Shown here one piece after another: positions 7,504 through 16,492 of a stretch of DNA of 64,000 nt. The first letter of the stretch is position 1. Every line of letters starts with the position of its first letter. Below the pieces are notes generated by a model. The model was not told the DNA's origin. It made no database searches and was given only the letters and a program-made list of their open reading frames with translations. The DNA lies in the NCBI RefSeq assembly GCF_001037495.1, contig NZ_KQ089822.1, forward strand, positions 3,243,938 to 3,307,937, in the 5' to 3' direction. This DNA is from Citrobacter sp. MGH106 (GTDB lineage: Bacteria; Pseudomonadota; Gammaproteobacteria; Enterobacterales; Enterobacteriaceae). A program made the translations under genes and the position numbers.

Positions 7504-9948
7504 CTAGATGGTTACGATTTCAGGTTCATCAAATACGGTCAGTTTTGGTGCTTCGCCAGTATATTTTTCCGCGTATACCAGGCTTGTGTTCCCCGCACAG
7601 CCATTCGCCAGTCTTGAGGTTGGAATGTCCGCAGTCAGTACGTTAGCACCGCCATTTTTACAAATACCATTCTCAATATCAGGCCAGGCACCTTCGTGGA
7701 TACAGATGATCCCTGGTTTGATCCCGTCGCTGACGTGCGCCCCAACCAACACCTGTCCGCGATCATTCCAGACACGCACCAGATCTCCCTCGGCGATACC
7801 TCTCGCTTTTGCATCATCCGGATGAATAGTCACCGGCTCACGATTTGCAATAGCGTATTCTTTACGCAGCGAAGCGTAGTTCAGCTGGCTGTGCAGGCGA
7901 TGTGCCGGATGCGCCGTTAGCAGCTGTAGCTGATCCTTATCCGCAGACCCTTTCCACTCATCCGGTTCAATCCACGAAGCATGTGGCGGACAGTCTTTAT
8001 ATTTGTAGCCTTCAATCGTTTTCGAGTAGATTTCAATCTTACCGCTTGGCGTTCCGAGTGGATTCATAACCGGATCATTGCGGAAATCAGCATAACGCAC
8101 ATATTTGTTGTTCTTTTCGTTCTCACGCATTTCGATCAATTTATTCTGCTGCCAGAACGCATTGAACTGAGGCATGGCAACGCGCTGGGCACGGGCGGCT
8201 TTTTGAGCAACATCATAGAATTGCTTCAACCACGCCATTTCATCTTTGCCTTCGGTATAGACCGCTTTTCCGCCAGGCTTAAGCATTTCAGCGAGATCGG
8301 CAAACACATCAAAGTCATTACGTGCTTCAAACTGCGGTTCAATAACCTGCTTCATCGGCACCAGATGCTGGTTGCTGTAATCGCCGGTCATGGTCAGGTC
8401 GTTGCGCTCAAACGATGTAGTGATGGGCAGAACAATATCGGCATGTTTAGCCGCAGCAGTCCAGTAACACTCGGAGATAACAACCAGTTCTGGCTTCTGC
8501 CAGGCTTTGATTAAACGATTTGTATCCTGGTGATGGGTAAAGTTAGCGCCACCAGCCCACCAGATCATTTTGATCTCCGGGAAGGTCTGCTCTTTACCAT
8601 TATGCTGATATTTTCCACCCGGATTCTCCAGCGCTTCGACAATTCGCGCCACGGGAAGATTTGTCACGGCATCGGAAACCGCCCAGTCATTTCCAGCTGA
8701 CGAACCGCCTTCCACTTTGGCCGAGATAGCCGGTAATACCCCACCAGTACGTGTCGGGTTCCCGCCATTGGAGTAATGATAGGAGAAGCCGAAGCCACCG
8801 CCTTCTGTACCAATTTGCCCCAGCATCGCCGCCAGTGTCACCAGCATCCAGTGTTTTTGCTCACCATATTGCTGACGCTGAATCCCCCAGCCAGCCATAA
8901 GCATGGTTTTGTTACTGGAGAAAATTTCCGCCAGCTTCTCCAGTTGTTCTGCAGGTACACCACAGACGCCTGATGCCCACTCAGCAGTTTTCTCAATATT
9001 GTCGCTCTTGCCGAGCAGGTATTCCTCAAATTGCGGATATCCGGTGGTGTATTTTTCCAGGAACGCTTTGTCATGGAGATTTTTCTTCACCAACGTATGT
9101 GCAATACCCAACATCATGGCGACGTCTGTCCCCATATGCGGTGCAATCCAGGTGGCATTATCACCAAAGAATTCAATTGTTTCTGAACGCATTGGATCGA
9201 TAGCGATAACGCTTTTTCCTGATTTTTTCAGCAGATTGAAATACTCGAGTCCTTGTTCATCCGTACTGCTCCAGGCAATTTTTAACGTATTGAGCGGGTT
9301 CATTCCCCACAACACCACGACCTGGCTGTGCTCGAGTACCATTGGCCAGGTAGTCTGTTGTTCATATACCTCAACTGAGCCTACAACGTAAGGCATGATG
9401 ACCTGGGCCGCTCCGGTTGAATAATCCCCGGTATGTCCGGCGTATCCCCCAGCCATACTCATGTAACGTTGCAGTAAGGTTTGCGCTTTGTGCAGCACAC
9501 CACTGGAGCGCCAGCCATAAGAACCAGCAAACACTGAAGCCGGGCCATAGCTGCTACGGATCCGGCTATGTTGTTCATGAATGAGTTTCAGCGCCTGCTC
9601 CCAACTGACACGCACGAAAGGATCGCTCCCTCGTTTGCCATCCGCTTTACCTGGGTTTTCCAGATAGCTTTTGCGCACCATCGGATATTTCACGCGGATA
9701 TTGGTATGTACCTGGTCGGGCGCGGTTTGCTGCAATGAGTTAGGCACCGTTTTAGGCAATGCGCCTTTTGAAGAAACGACTTTGCCGTCTTTAACTTCCA
9801 CATACACCGCTCCCCAACGTGCAGCTGTCAGGATTGCCCCACCATTTTGGCCTTCAGCCCAGGCTGGCATCGGGATCACCGAAGAAATCGCCATAGTCCC
9901 GGTTGCCGCGCCAGCCGTCTTGATAAAGTCACGTCTTGTGAGTTTCAT
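7504..9948 (-). CDS. torZ: TorZ, periplasmic trimethylamine/S- and N-oxide reductase (molybdenum)
   Basis: Bis-MGD molybdoenzyme of the DMSO/TMAO reductase family (814 aa) that reduces TMAO, biotin sulfoxide or related oxides in anaerobic respiration. The N-terminus carries a twin-arginine signal (TRRDFIK, then a hydrophobic stretch to PAWA). The segment GDYSTGAAQ holds the serine that binds Mo in this family. There is no N-terminal Cys cluster, as expected for TorA/TorZ/BisC. Sequence along its length fits E. coli TorZ (809 aa) better than TorA. It follows torY by 21 bp and no maturation chaperone gene is visible beside it. Confidence 0.93.
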   Translation of the reverse strand: MKLTRRDFIKTAGAATGTMAISSVIPMPAWAEGQNGGAILTAARWGAVYVEVKDGKVVSSKGALPKTVPNSLQQTAPDQVHTNIRVKYPMVRKSYLENPGKADGKRGSDPFVRVSWEQALKLIHEQHSRIRSSYGPASVFAGSYGWRSSGVLHKAQTLLQRYMSMAGGYAGHTGDYSTGAAQVIMPYVVGSVEVYEQQTTWPMVLEHSQVVVLWGMNPLNTLKIAWSSTDEQGLEYFNLLKKSGKSVIAIDPMRSETIEFFGDNATWIAPHMGTDVAMMLGIAHTLVKKNLHDKAFLEKYTTGYPQFEEYLLGKSDNIEKTAEWASGVCGVPAEQLEKLAEIFSSNKTMLMAGWGIQRQQYGEQKHWMLVTLAAMLGQIGTEGGGFGFSYHYSNGGNPTRTGGVLPAISAKVEGGSSAGNDWAVSDAVTNLPVARIVEALENPGGKYQHNGKEQTFPEIKMIWWAGGANFTHHQDTNRLIKAWQKPELVVISECYWTAAAKHADIVLPITTSFERNDLTMTGDYSNQHLVPMKQVIEPQFEARNDFDVFADLAEMLKPGGKAVYTEGKDEMAWLKQFYDVAQKAARAQRVAMPQFNAFWQQNKLIEMRENEKNNKYVRYADFRNDPVMNPLGTPSGKIEIYSKTIEGYKYKDCPPHASWIEPDEWKGSADKDQLQLLTAHPAHRLHSQLNYASLRKEYAIANREPVTIHPDDAKARGIAEGDLVRVWNDRGQVLVGAHVSDGIKPGIICIHEGAWPDIENGICKNGGANVLTADIPTSRLANGCAGNTSLVYAEKYTGEAPKLTVFDEPEIVTI

Positions 9949-9969
9949 GATTTCTCCTGGTGTTATCGC

Positions 9970-11064
9970 TTATTTATTTATGTCTTTTGCGTTGTACTGG
10001 AAGTAACGGCTCAGGATATCCAGTTCGTTTTCACTGATGTTGGTACGAGCGCCCATCCCTTTTGCCACTGAAGGCCAGGCATTGAGCGTAAAATGGTTCG
10101 CAGGAATAGGCGCATGGCAACCTGCGCAGTACACATTGTCGAGTTTGCGAGCGTAGTCCCACATTGGCTCACGACTGGCGAGAGCAGAACCGCTCCACTC
10201 TCCCTGTAACGCCACGTCCCGCCATGTATTACCGTAATCATCGGTTTTCCATTCGGAGAGAATGTTGAGTGACTGCTGTCCCTTTTCACTTAGGCTGGCC
10301 AGAATTAAACGCTGACCTGCTGCGTAGTAAATCACCTGTTCAGTTCCCTGCATCTGGCTTCCACGGATCTCAACCAGCCGCGAGTTTTCTGTCGATTTCA
10401 ACACCTGCATTTTTGTAGCGGGATAGACAGTTCCCAAATCACCGAGTGCGGTATTAGTTACGACATAAAGCTCTTTTGCCGTAGCAGGAGTGGAGGCCGA
10501 CTGTGCTTCAAGTCCTTTGAGAGCGCTGTCATCCATTTTGATTTCAGGTGGGAAGTGGGCAACGCCCTTGTGGCAATCAATACAGGTTTGCTTTTCCTGA
10601 ATGCCCATTTTATGCATTTTTTGGGCATCAGCGCTTTGCGCTTCAAGATCCATCGCGTCCATACTGTGACAGCTACGGCAGGTAGCAGAATCATTGGCTT
10701 TCAGCTGTGCCCAGACGGTTTGTGCCATCTCCAGTCGATGTTCTTCGAATTTTTCCGGAGTATCGATTTTTTTGGTAACAAACTGATGATAAACATCTTT
10801 TGTTGCTCGCAGCTTAGCGACGAGGAAATCCAGTCCACCTTCCGGAATATGACAATCCGCACATTCTGCCCGAATTCCTCTTTTGTTCTGAAAATGAACC
10901 GATCCTGTATATTCCTCATATGGTGCCTGCATCGTATGGCAAGACAGGCAAAATTCAGTGCTCGAAGTTTTATGCAATGTCCATTGCCCAGCTAAAACAA
11001 TAACCGCACCAAGAACAATGCACAGCAGCATCGTCCAGAGGATGGTTTTATTTATTTTTCTCAT
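9970..11064 (-). CDS. torY: TorY, membrane-anchored pentaheme c-type cytochrome
   Basis: Electron donor to TorZ; takes electrons from menaquinol. An N-terminal membrane anchor spans residues about 8-27. Five CxxCH heme motifs are visible: CLSCH, CADCH, CRSCH, CIDCH in the NapC/NirT-like part and CAGCH in the C-terminal domain, which is the TorC/TorY layout. The start is placed at 11064 (MRKINKTI), where TGGGA gives suitable spacing; an ATG at 11079 would add five residues. It is the first gene of a torYZ operon with a perfect FNR-type box upstream. Confidence 0.93.
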   Translation of the reverse strand: MRKINKTILWTMLLCIVLGAVIVLAGQWTLHKTSSTEFCLSCHTMQAPYEEYTGSVHFQNKRGIRAECADCHIPEGGLDFLVAKLRATKDVYHQFVTKKIDTPEKFEEHRLEMAQTVWAQLKANDSATCRSCHSMDAMDLEAQSADAQKMHKMGIQEKQTCIDCHKGVAHFPPEIKMDDSALKGLEAQSASTPATAKELYVVTNTALGDLGTVYPATKMQVLKSTENSRLVEIRGSQMQGTEQVIYYAAGQRLILASLSEKGQQSLNILSEWKTDDYGNTWRDVALQGEWSGSALASREPMWDYARKLDNVYCAGCHAPIPANHFTLNAWPSVAKGMGARTNISENELDILSRYFQYNAKDINK

Positions 11065-11108
11065 TTTAAATTCCCACAAGACACCTACTCTTTAATGGGT
11101 AGACAATA

Positions 11109-11144
11109 ATTATACTAAGTCTATTACTTATTGATATTTATCAA
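11109..11144 (-). promoter_or_regulatory. FNR-type site and -10 box of torYZ
   Basis: TTGAT-ATTT-ATCAA at 11131-11144 is a perfect FNR consensus palindrome. A minus-strand TATAAT (bases 11109-11114) lies below it. The box centre is about 35 bp above the expected start site, near the class II activation position. This fits anaerobic induction of an S/N-oxide reductase. Use of the site is inferred. Confidence 0.75.
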
Positions 11145-11511
11145 GCGCAGAAGGAAATGAGAATCAGCATTCAGGCAAATTTGAAGACCGTCGCATATTT
11201 GATAAGAACAAAATAAAAATATATGGTTTAGTTAAAAATCAATGACTTAACATGGATTATAAGTTTAATAATCTATTATTTAATAAAATGTCAGAGTAAA
11301 AGGCGGGAAAAGCAGCACTGAGATGAATATAAGCTCTGGACATCATTCGTTATATAAAAAAATATACAATGAAATGATGTAAAAAAGAAAGAAGTTCGTC
11401 GCATTATTTTTCATAGAGATTTATTCACAAAACCTTGATCTGGTCACTTCTTATACAGAACATAAATTCGCTACACTCAATACAGAGGTAAACAAACAGG
11501 AGGTGGTGAAT
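11145..11511. other. AT-rich divergent control region between torY and the usp gene
   Basis: No coding sequence is seen. The stretch contains long A/T runs. It should hold the promoter of the universal stress gene; no confident -35/-10 pair for it was found by eye. A strong ribosome site AGGAGG lies at 11498-11503. Confidence 0.5.
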
Positions 11512-11940
11512 ATGTATCGCTCAATTCTGGTGCCGATTGATATCTCTGAAGCCGATTTAACTCGCCATGTTATTCCTCAGGTAAAGGCGCATGCCAAGAC
11601 CGCCAAAGTCCATTTCTTAGCTGTTATACCTACTGTACCGTTCTACGCATCGCTGGGGCTGGCCTACTCCAACGAATTTCCAGACAGAAGCGGCCTCCAG
11701 GCCAAGGCGACCGAAAAGCTGGAAGAAATAATTAAACAATTCAATATCCCCACCGGCAGGACTCAGTCCCATGTGGTTTATGGTCCGCCAAAAGATCAGA
11801 TTCTCAAACTGGCGGAAGCAGTGGATGCCGAACTCATCGTCATCGCTTCACATAAGCCAGGTTTTAGTACCTATCTGCTGGGCTCAACGGCGTCAGCCGT
11901 GGTTCGCCATGCGAAATGTCCCGTACTTGTTGTGCGGTAA
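11512..11940 (+). CDS. uspF: UspF-like universal stress protein
   Basis: 142-aa UspA-family protein of the ATP-binding type. The N-terminal VPIDIS holds the conserved Asp, and the C-terminal part has [18 protein letters not shown], the G-x(9)-GST-type nucleotide motif. The sequence follows E. coli UspF closely ([23 protein letters not shown]), but the location differs, so this may be a paralogue. The start at ATG 11512 is set by AGGAGG 8 bp upstream; GTG codons at 11503 and 11506 overlap or abut that site and are unlikely starts. It sits next to anaerobic torYZ, so a role in low-oxygen survival is possible. Confidence 0.85.
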   Translation: MYRSILVPIDISEADLTRHVIPQVKAHAKTAKVHFLAVIPTVPFYASLGLAYSNEFPDRSGLQAKATEKLEEIIKQFNIPTGRTQSHVVYGPPKDQILKLAEAVDAELIVIASHKPGFSTYLLGSTASAVVRHAKCPVLVVR

Positions 11941-11960
11941 TTCTGGCGGAGTAGTAATCA

Positions 11961-11988
11961 AAAACGGGAGCCAGCAAGCTCCCGTTTT
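11961..11988 (+). terminator. Intrinsic terminator after the usp gene
   Basis: Stem ACGGGAGC / GCTCCCGT extended by flanking A4 and T4, 6-nt loop, followed by TTTTAC. It starts 20 bp after the stop. Confidence 0.85.
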
Positions 11989-12088
11989 ACATTCTTAATA
12001 CATCCAAATATTCCCAGAAAAAGTAAATCGCAATCCGGCTGGTTTAATGCTGTGGATGCAACAGGAGTAAGGAGTGATTTTGTCGAAA

Positions 12089-12165
12089 TGGTACGCCCTG
12101 TAGGATTCGAACCTACGACCTACGGCTTAGAAGGCCGTTGCTCTATCCAACTGAGCTAAGGGCGC
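12089..12165 (-). tRNA. argU: tRNA-Arg(UCU)
   Basis: 77-nt cloverleaf on the minus strand: 5' acceptor GCGCCCT, D arm, anticodon loop CTTCTAA (anticodon TCT, reads AGA), T arm GTAGG-TTCGAAT-CCTAC and an encoded CCA. The acceptor stem closes with a G1-U72 wobble and the discriminator is A73; from memory E. coli argU has G1-C72 and G73. In Salmonella this tRNA is called fimU and is needed for translation of fimbrial regulators with rare Arg codons. It sits at the edge of the fim regulators here as well. Confidence 0.97.
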
Positions 12166-12203
12166 ATTGTGAAGTGATGACTTCATGCGGATGAAACGCG
12201 TGA

Positions 12204-12231
12204 ATTATACGGTCAGTGCCTGCTGAGTCAA
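12204..12231 (-). promoter_or_regulatory. argU promoter
   Basis: Reading the minus strand, TTGACT (12231-12226), a 16-bp spacer and TATAAT (12209-12204) form a near-consensus sigma-70 promoter. A GC-rich discriminator (CACGCG) follows, as is typical of stringently controlled tRNA genes. It starts about 38 bp above the mature tRNA. Confidence 0.85.
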
Positions 12232-12421
12232 TGCCTTTTGTTCTGGTTGCTGACGAAGTGTACGAATGTTGATTTTTTCCGGACATACACAGGTATCCAG
12301 GAAATCACCTGGTAAGAACTCAGGCACCGTAAAGCCTCGTTTAAGGTTAAATGTATTTAGAAAATTAATGATTTTGCTTAACATTCTCCTATCCCCTCCC
12401 CTGCGGTTTAGGACCTCTTTA

Positions 12422-13015
12422 ATGTTAATTATCGCCATCAAAGAAGAAAATAGTCACTTCGAACATGGACTGAAAATCATTATTACCCGCCTGGCAGCTC
12501 AGTGGCATCAGGAGATTTGCTTCTTACCAGTCGAAGATATCGATCGCGCGGATATCGCATTTATATCGCTGGACGAAGATTGGGCAAGCGCAGGATGTTA
12601 CCAGGTTCCTGTCCACACCCGACGCCAGCATCGTGTCGTCATTTGTAATGAACACGATAAAGATAAACTGATGTTTAGGCCCTGCCTGTACATGCTGCCA
12701 CTGATTTACCGGGAAGATGATGTCGAAGAGATAACCAGAAAAATGGTGCTCATTTTACAAAAACGCGCGCTCCGACACAGCGTACCAGCCACTGTCTGTC
12801 ACTACTGTACCACCCGCAATTTTTCCATTGCAGAACGCCAGTTCTTAATGTTCCTGGCCAGCGGTTACACACTGGCTGAAACAGCGCACCTGCTCTCAAT
12901 CAGCGACGTCCAGGCCAAAGCGACTCGTCGAAGTATTATGAAAAAGCTACATGTCAAAAACGATCAGCAATTCTTGAGATACATCAGGGCTAATCTGAGT
13001 TTTCTGCAAAACTAG
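12422..13015 (+). CDS. fimW: FimW, LuxR-type regulator of type 1 fimbriae
   Basis: 197-aa regulator matching Salmonella FimW, a negative regulator of fimbriae that acts on FimZ. The C-terminal region (about 135-195) is a LuxR/GerE helix-turn-helix (FSIAERQFLMFLASGYTLAE, then KKLHVKN). A Cys/His cluster (CHYCTTR) precedes it. The start is placed at ATG 12422 (MLIIAIKEEN) because it matches the known N-terminus; an in-frame extension up to 12266 looks noncoding. It is the first of four plus-strand fim regulators. Confidence 0.88.
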   Translation: MLIIAIKEENSHFEHGLKIIITRLAAQWHQEICFLPVEDIDRADIAFISLDEDWASAGCYQVPVHTRRQHRVVICNEHDKDKLMFRPCLYMLPLIYREDDVEEITRKMVLILQKRALRHSVPATVCHYCTTRNFSIAERQFLMFLASGYTLAETAHLLSISDVQAKATRRSIMKKLHVKNDQQFLRYIRANLSFLQN

Positions 13016-13181
13016 AGAGTTTCTCATTGATTGTTTTTTTATTGCGAAATGTCTCATCAGTAATTAAGTATCGGCGCCTACTGTACCGATTTCTATGCTG
13101 CCACAATGCCCTATGTATATTATTTCCGGGGAAACAAAAGGACACACTCGGTAATATTTACTCAGCTCCCGGGGGGATATC

Positions 13182-13906
13182 GTGACACCGAGCCTGTTAT
13201 TATGGAATGATAAATCTGAGCGTACTGTAGTTTCCTCAAAAAACAGCGATGCAACCCCTCTGCAATTCGCGCTCAAATGTGAGCCAATTGTAGATTTGTC
13301 TACCGCATGCCGCTACGGTTTTGAAGTTCTCACGCATCTTCCCGCCCACATAAACAGCGAAGAATATTTCACTCAGCTGTCCTTGCAGCGCAGACAGAAC
13401 CTGTTCTTCCAACAAGTTACCAATGTCCGACACTTTCGACAGGATCAACATTACTCGTTGAATTTACCCATGAAGGCCTTGGCGGATTGGCCATTTTTTC
13501 ATGCCCAAATTACGTCTTATCCTCCAGGACTCATCATTGAAATACAGGATCCGGAAACTTTTCTCTCTCTCAGCGCATGCCAACGCACAACTGTGTTAGA
13601 CGCAATTCAACGCGTTGAGACCTGCGGTATCCCCATCTGGTTGGATGACGTTAATGAAGACCTGATGGCAGCATTCATCGCAGCTAAATGGCACCTGTCA
13701 GGTATTAAACTGGATAAAAATACCTTTTGGGCAATGAGTAAAATTCCTGGCAAACTCCTCAACTCATTCAGATGGGGAAAAAAATTGCGGATCTGGTGAT
13801 CATTGAAGGTATTGAAACCGAGAAGCATAAGAAAATTGCCCTTCAAGCTGGCGCAAATCTGGGTCAGGGATATTTATGGCCAGCAATCTATCCAGACAAA
13901 GCATAA
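13182..13906 (+). pseudogene. EAL-domain c-di-GMP phosphodiesterase of the fim cluster, split by a frameshift at an A7 tract
   Basis: Homologue of the EAL gene found between fimY and fimW in Salmonella (STM0551). Frame 1 starts at GTG 13182 and stops at 13799 (205 aa). The last conserved EAL motif, VIIEGIETEKHKK, and the rest of the domain continue in the -1 frame to a TAA at 13904-13906. Catalytic-type residues are seen across both parts: Glu48 (EVL in place of EAL), Asn94, Glu120, Asp155-Asp156, Lys176 and the Glu of EGIET. The break lies at A AAA AAA (13778-13784). It could be a true mutation, a phase-variable or programmed -1 site, or a sequencing error. If joined, the product is about 241 aa. 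Confidence 0.8.
13778..13784 (+). other. Slippery heptamer A AAA AAA in the EAL gene
   Basis: In frame 1 the codons read GGA AAA AAA TTG, so the heptamer has the phase of a -1 frameshift site (X XXY YYZ). Slipping back one base at this point restores the conserved EAL C-terminus. An ATG at 13772 in the second frame (MGKKIADL) could also allow internal initiation. Confidence 0.6.
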
Positions 13907-13932
13907 TAAAAACGGAAAGGAAACAGGAAAGG

Positions 13933-14637
13933 ATGCGCAGGGAACGACATCGCCGTTTACGAAAGACTGACTGTACCCATCAATATCATCACTGTACGCC
14001 ACAGGTTTTTGACAGGATTGAATATCTTGCACAAAAACTCAATTACACATTACCGGGCGATACTATATCTCAGGCGATTATCACAGCCGATTACTATCTC
14101 GCCTATACGCTGAATCGTTATTTATTTTCTGGTACACGCACAGCTGTCTTTCAGACTATTGACTCAGCCCAAAACTGCCTGCAGGACCCAGGCTTTCGTC
14201 AGTTGGTCGTTGATATGGACGGCATTGTAAGTTCTTATTTCGATACCCTCGAATGCCTACGCCAACTCGCCAGACAGCGAAATGACATACAAATTTTTTT
14301 ATTACTTGCCAGTGAAAACCAGAGCTTGAGGAATTTTATTGCAATGGCTGGGCCGTTTTATATCCTGTCACGTCGCCAGCATCTCCCAGACCTGCGTCAC
14401 GCTTTATTATCTCCAACTTTTATTCGAGCAGAACGCATAAGTCAGGCTGACTGGGAGATGGTTTCATTACTATTACAAGGTACCTCCTTAAAGGAAATTG
14501 CTCATTTGCAGAAGCAACCGTATCACCGCATTATCTATCGACTGAATCAACTGATTACGCATCTGGGATTGCCTCATCGCCAACGTTTTTTGCATCTGAT
14601 ACATCGGTTGGATGTTACCTCCCCTCATTTTATTTAA
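13933..14637 (+). CDS. fimY: FimY, regulator of type 1 fimbriae
   Basis: 234-aa regulator matching Salmonella FimY, which acts with FimZ to switch on fimA. It has an Arg-rich N-terminus (MRRERHRRLRKTDC), a receiver-like middle part without a clear phospho-Asp (LVVDMDGIV), and a C-terminal LuxR-like helix-turn-helix (LLLQGTSLKEIAHL). The start is placed at 13933 after AGGAAAGG; an in-frame ATG at 13876 lies inside the EAL gene and is less likely. The gap to the end of the EAL frame is 26 bp, so the two are probably co-transcribed. Confidence 0.88.
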   Translation: MRRERHRRLRKTDCTHQYHHCTPQVFDRIEYLAQKLNYTLPGDTISQAIITADYYLAYTLNRYLFSGTRTAVFQTIDSAQNCLQDPGFRQLVVDMDGIVSSYFDTLECLRQLARQRNDIQIFLLLASENQSLRNFIAMAGPFYILSRRQHLPDLRHALLSPTFIRAERISQADWEMVSLLLQGTSLKEIAHLQKQPYHRIIYRLNQLITHLGLPHRQRFLHLIHRLDVTSPHFI

Positions 14638-15229
14638 CATCTTAACTTGCTGTGATATAAGATTTTTTAAGAAATTACTTATTACAAACTAAGAAACAAT
14701 GCGTTAATTTCACAATTTCTTAATATTTACAACTATTCCTGGTATTATGTTTACCGTGCATAATCAGCTAAGCCTTACGGATTCTGTGCTTAACTCGTCA
14801 TAAATGAGCTTCATATTCTTCTTAACAAACCCTAAACAATTAGTGGGTTGTGTTGTTTTTAGTATTTAAAAAAATTTTTCAATCTGCCATAATTCAAATA
14901 GCAGGAAAATAATACCAATAGCCATTAACATACCCGAATCTTTCAGAATATCCTAACAGGCATTAATAAGTTATGTGTCGTAAGTCTTTTCCGAAAGAGC
15001 AGAGCAGGTATAATCACTACTGTCTTCTGATTATTTGCAAATTTTTCCTGGTGTGAAATGGATATTCCACAAACTCATTGTTCTGATAAAGAGCAACCGA
15101 ATAAACAAGGATGAAACAATATTTATTCGGTTCTCCTCCACGAACAATTGATGGCTATTTGACAATACTAATAACGCCTGATGTTTTATCAAAATCGCAA
15201 GATACACGAACAGTTTGAGGCATACTAAA
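14638..15229. other. Long AT-rich control region upstream of fimZ
   Basis: No gene is seen over about 590 bp. It holds an inverted repeat TTAAGAAATT (14667-14676) / AATTTCTTAA (14714-14723) just after fimY, a possible -10 TATAAT at 15009-15014, and a perfect 11-bp hairpin at 15095-15132. It probably carries fimZ promoter and regulator sites and a structured fimZ leader. Confidence 0.6.
15095..15132 (+). promoter_or_regulatory. Hairpin in the fimZ leader
   Basis: Perfect inverted repeat AACCGAATAAA / TTTATTCGGTT with a 16-nt loop, ending about 97 bp before the fimZ start. No T tract follows, so it is not a simple terminator. It could be an operator or a leader RNA structure. Confidence 0.5.
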
Positions 15230-15862
15230 ATGAAACCAGCATCCGTTATAATTATGGACGAACACCCTATTGTCAGAATGTCTATAGAAGTACTGCTCGA
15301 AAAAAATAGTAATATCGAGGTTGTCTTGAAAACAGATGACAGCCGCGTGGCAATAGACCACTTGCGTACGTATCCTGTTGATCTGGTAATTCTGGATATA
15401 GAACTACCAGGTTCTGATGGGTTCACGTTACTCAAAAGAATAAAATCTCTGCAGGAGCAAACCCGGGTCCTTTTTCTGTCCTCAAAGTCTGAATCTTTTT
15501 ATGCAGGACGCGCTATCCGCGCCGGAGCAAATGGTTTTGTCAGTAAAAGAAAGGATCTGAATGATATCTATAATGCGGTAAAAATGATTTTATCAGGATA
15601 TTCATTTTTCCCCTCTGACACCCTTAACTTTATTAATAACATTAATATACGAAAAGGAGTTCTGAATGACATGCCACTTTCCAATCGTGAGGTGACGGTT
15701 TTGCGGTACCTCGCAAACGGCTTATCCAATAAAGAGATTGCTGAACAACTTTTACTCAGCAATAAAACCATTAGTGCTCACAAAGCCAATATCTACTCCA
15801 AGCTTGGCTTGCATACCATTGTTGAGCTTATCGATTATGCGAAAATGCACGAACTAATGTAA
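15230..15862 (+). CDS. fimZ: FimZ, NarL-family response regulator activating fimA
   Basis: 210-aa response regulator, the same length as Salmonella FimZ. The receiver domain has Asp56 in VILDIELPG as phospho-acceptor. The C-terminal LuxR/GerE helix-turn-helix (about 148-205) reads NREVTVLRYLANGLSNKEIA. It activates the fimA promoter. The start is placed at MKPASVII (15230), preceded by GAGG; five upstream in-frame residues are disregarded. The gene is convergent with fimF and separated from it by a terminator. Confidence 0.93.
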   Translation: MKPASVIIMDEHPIVRMSIEVLLEKNSNIEVVLKTDDSRVAIDHLRTYPVDLVILDIELPGSDGFTLLKRIKSLQEQTRVLFLSSKSESFYAGRAIRAGANGFVSKRKDLNDIYNAVKMILSGYSFFPSDTLNFINNINIRKGVLNDMPLSNREVTVLRYLANGLSNKEIAEQLLLSNKTISAHKANIYSKLGLHTIVELIDYAKMHELM

Positions 15863-15864
15863 TA

Positions 15865-15895
15865 ACACTCCCGGCGAGATGTCGTTCGGGAGTGT
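15865..15895. terminator. Terminator between fimZ and fimF
   Basis: Perfect 9-bp stem ACACTCCCG / CGGGAGTGT, 13-nt loop, 3 bp after the fimZ stop and followed by ATTAT. It may serve both convergent operons. Confidence 0.75.
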
Positions 15896-15910
15896 ATTAT
15901 CAGTATGTGC

Positions 15911-15946
15911 CGTAAATAATTCGAGTTGCAGGCAGGCGGAAGGTAA
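15911..15946. repeat. Fragment of an ERIC (IRU) element
   Basis: The stretch AATAATTCGAGTTGCAGG followed by CAGGCGG is the left end of the ERIC consensus; compare the fuller copy at 47228. The rest of the element is missing, so this is a remnant between the fimZ terminator and fimF. Confidence 0.6.
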
Positions 15947-15955
15947 CAGGTTAAT

Positions 15956-16492
15956 TTAATTATAGTTAATCATAAACGTAGCATCTGCCCTGGCGAGCCC
16001 TGGCTGTACCCCTTCCGCTAAAGCAATATAGTTTGCGAAAAAGGTCAACGTGGCATTGCCATTTTCGTCAATGCTCACAGCCTGACTGGCCTGTTCCAGA
16101 GGCAATCGCGTACGGTCGCTGTCGCGCAGCTCGATCGCTACCTTTTGCGCCATTACCGCATCATCCAGCGCCAGCAAGCTTGTGCCCGACGCAGGGGTAC
16201 CAGAAAATGTTATTGACGCAGACCCAGGCGGACAACCCTCAAGTTTTAGCGTGAAAGAGACCGGTTGAGTGGTATCACCAGTGGTTTTCAACTGTTTTGT
16301 TGGCCATTTGCCCAATTCAACGGTTTTGTTACTGTCACTGGCAATCGCCACGCAGGTAAAATCCACCACATTGCCACGCAGCTCAATATTGATCTCACCC
16401 AATGAAGTGTCCGCCCAACACTGGGAGCTAAATGACAGAACAGACACCATCACGATAAGTGTACGAATCACTCTTTCTCGCGCCTTAGTCAT
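15956..16492 (-). CDS. fimF: FimF, minor type 1 fimbrial subunit
   Basis: 178-aa pilin-family subunit, probably an adaptor between the FimH tip and the shaft. The signal peptide runs to about QCWA, and the mature domain has the family Cys pair (FTCVAI and GCPPGS) and the terminal pilin motif ADATFMINYN. The start is placed at ATG 16492, which overlaps the fimH stop by 8 bp, so translation is coupled. It is the last gene of the fimAICDHF operon. Confidence 0.88.
   Translation of the reverse strand: MTKARERVIRTLIVMVSVLSFSSQCWADTSLGEINIELRGNVVDFTCVAIASDSNKTVELGKWPTKQLKTTGDTTQPVSFTLKLEGCPPGSASITFSGTPASGTSLLALDDAVMAQKVAIELRDSDRTRLPLEQASQAVSIDENGNATLTFFANYIALAEGVQPGLARADATFMINYN

Noticed and set aside
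7981-8514. 177-aa frame antisense to torZ
   Set aside because: Shadow of a well-supported molybdoenzyme gene; no signal or motif of its own.
5389-12088. Prophage or integrative element bounded by argU
   Set aside because: No integrase gene and no second copy of the tRNA 3' end were found in the window, so element boundaries cannot be claimed.
12205-12441. 78-aa minus-strand frame between argU and fimW
   Set aside because: It overlaps the argU promoter and the fimW start and has no similarity or ribosome site.
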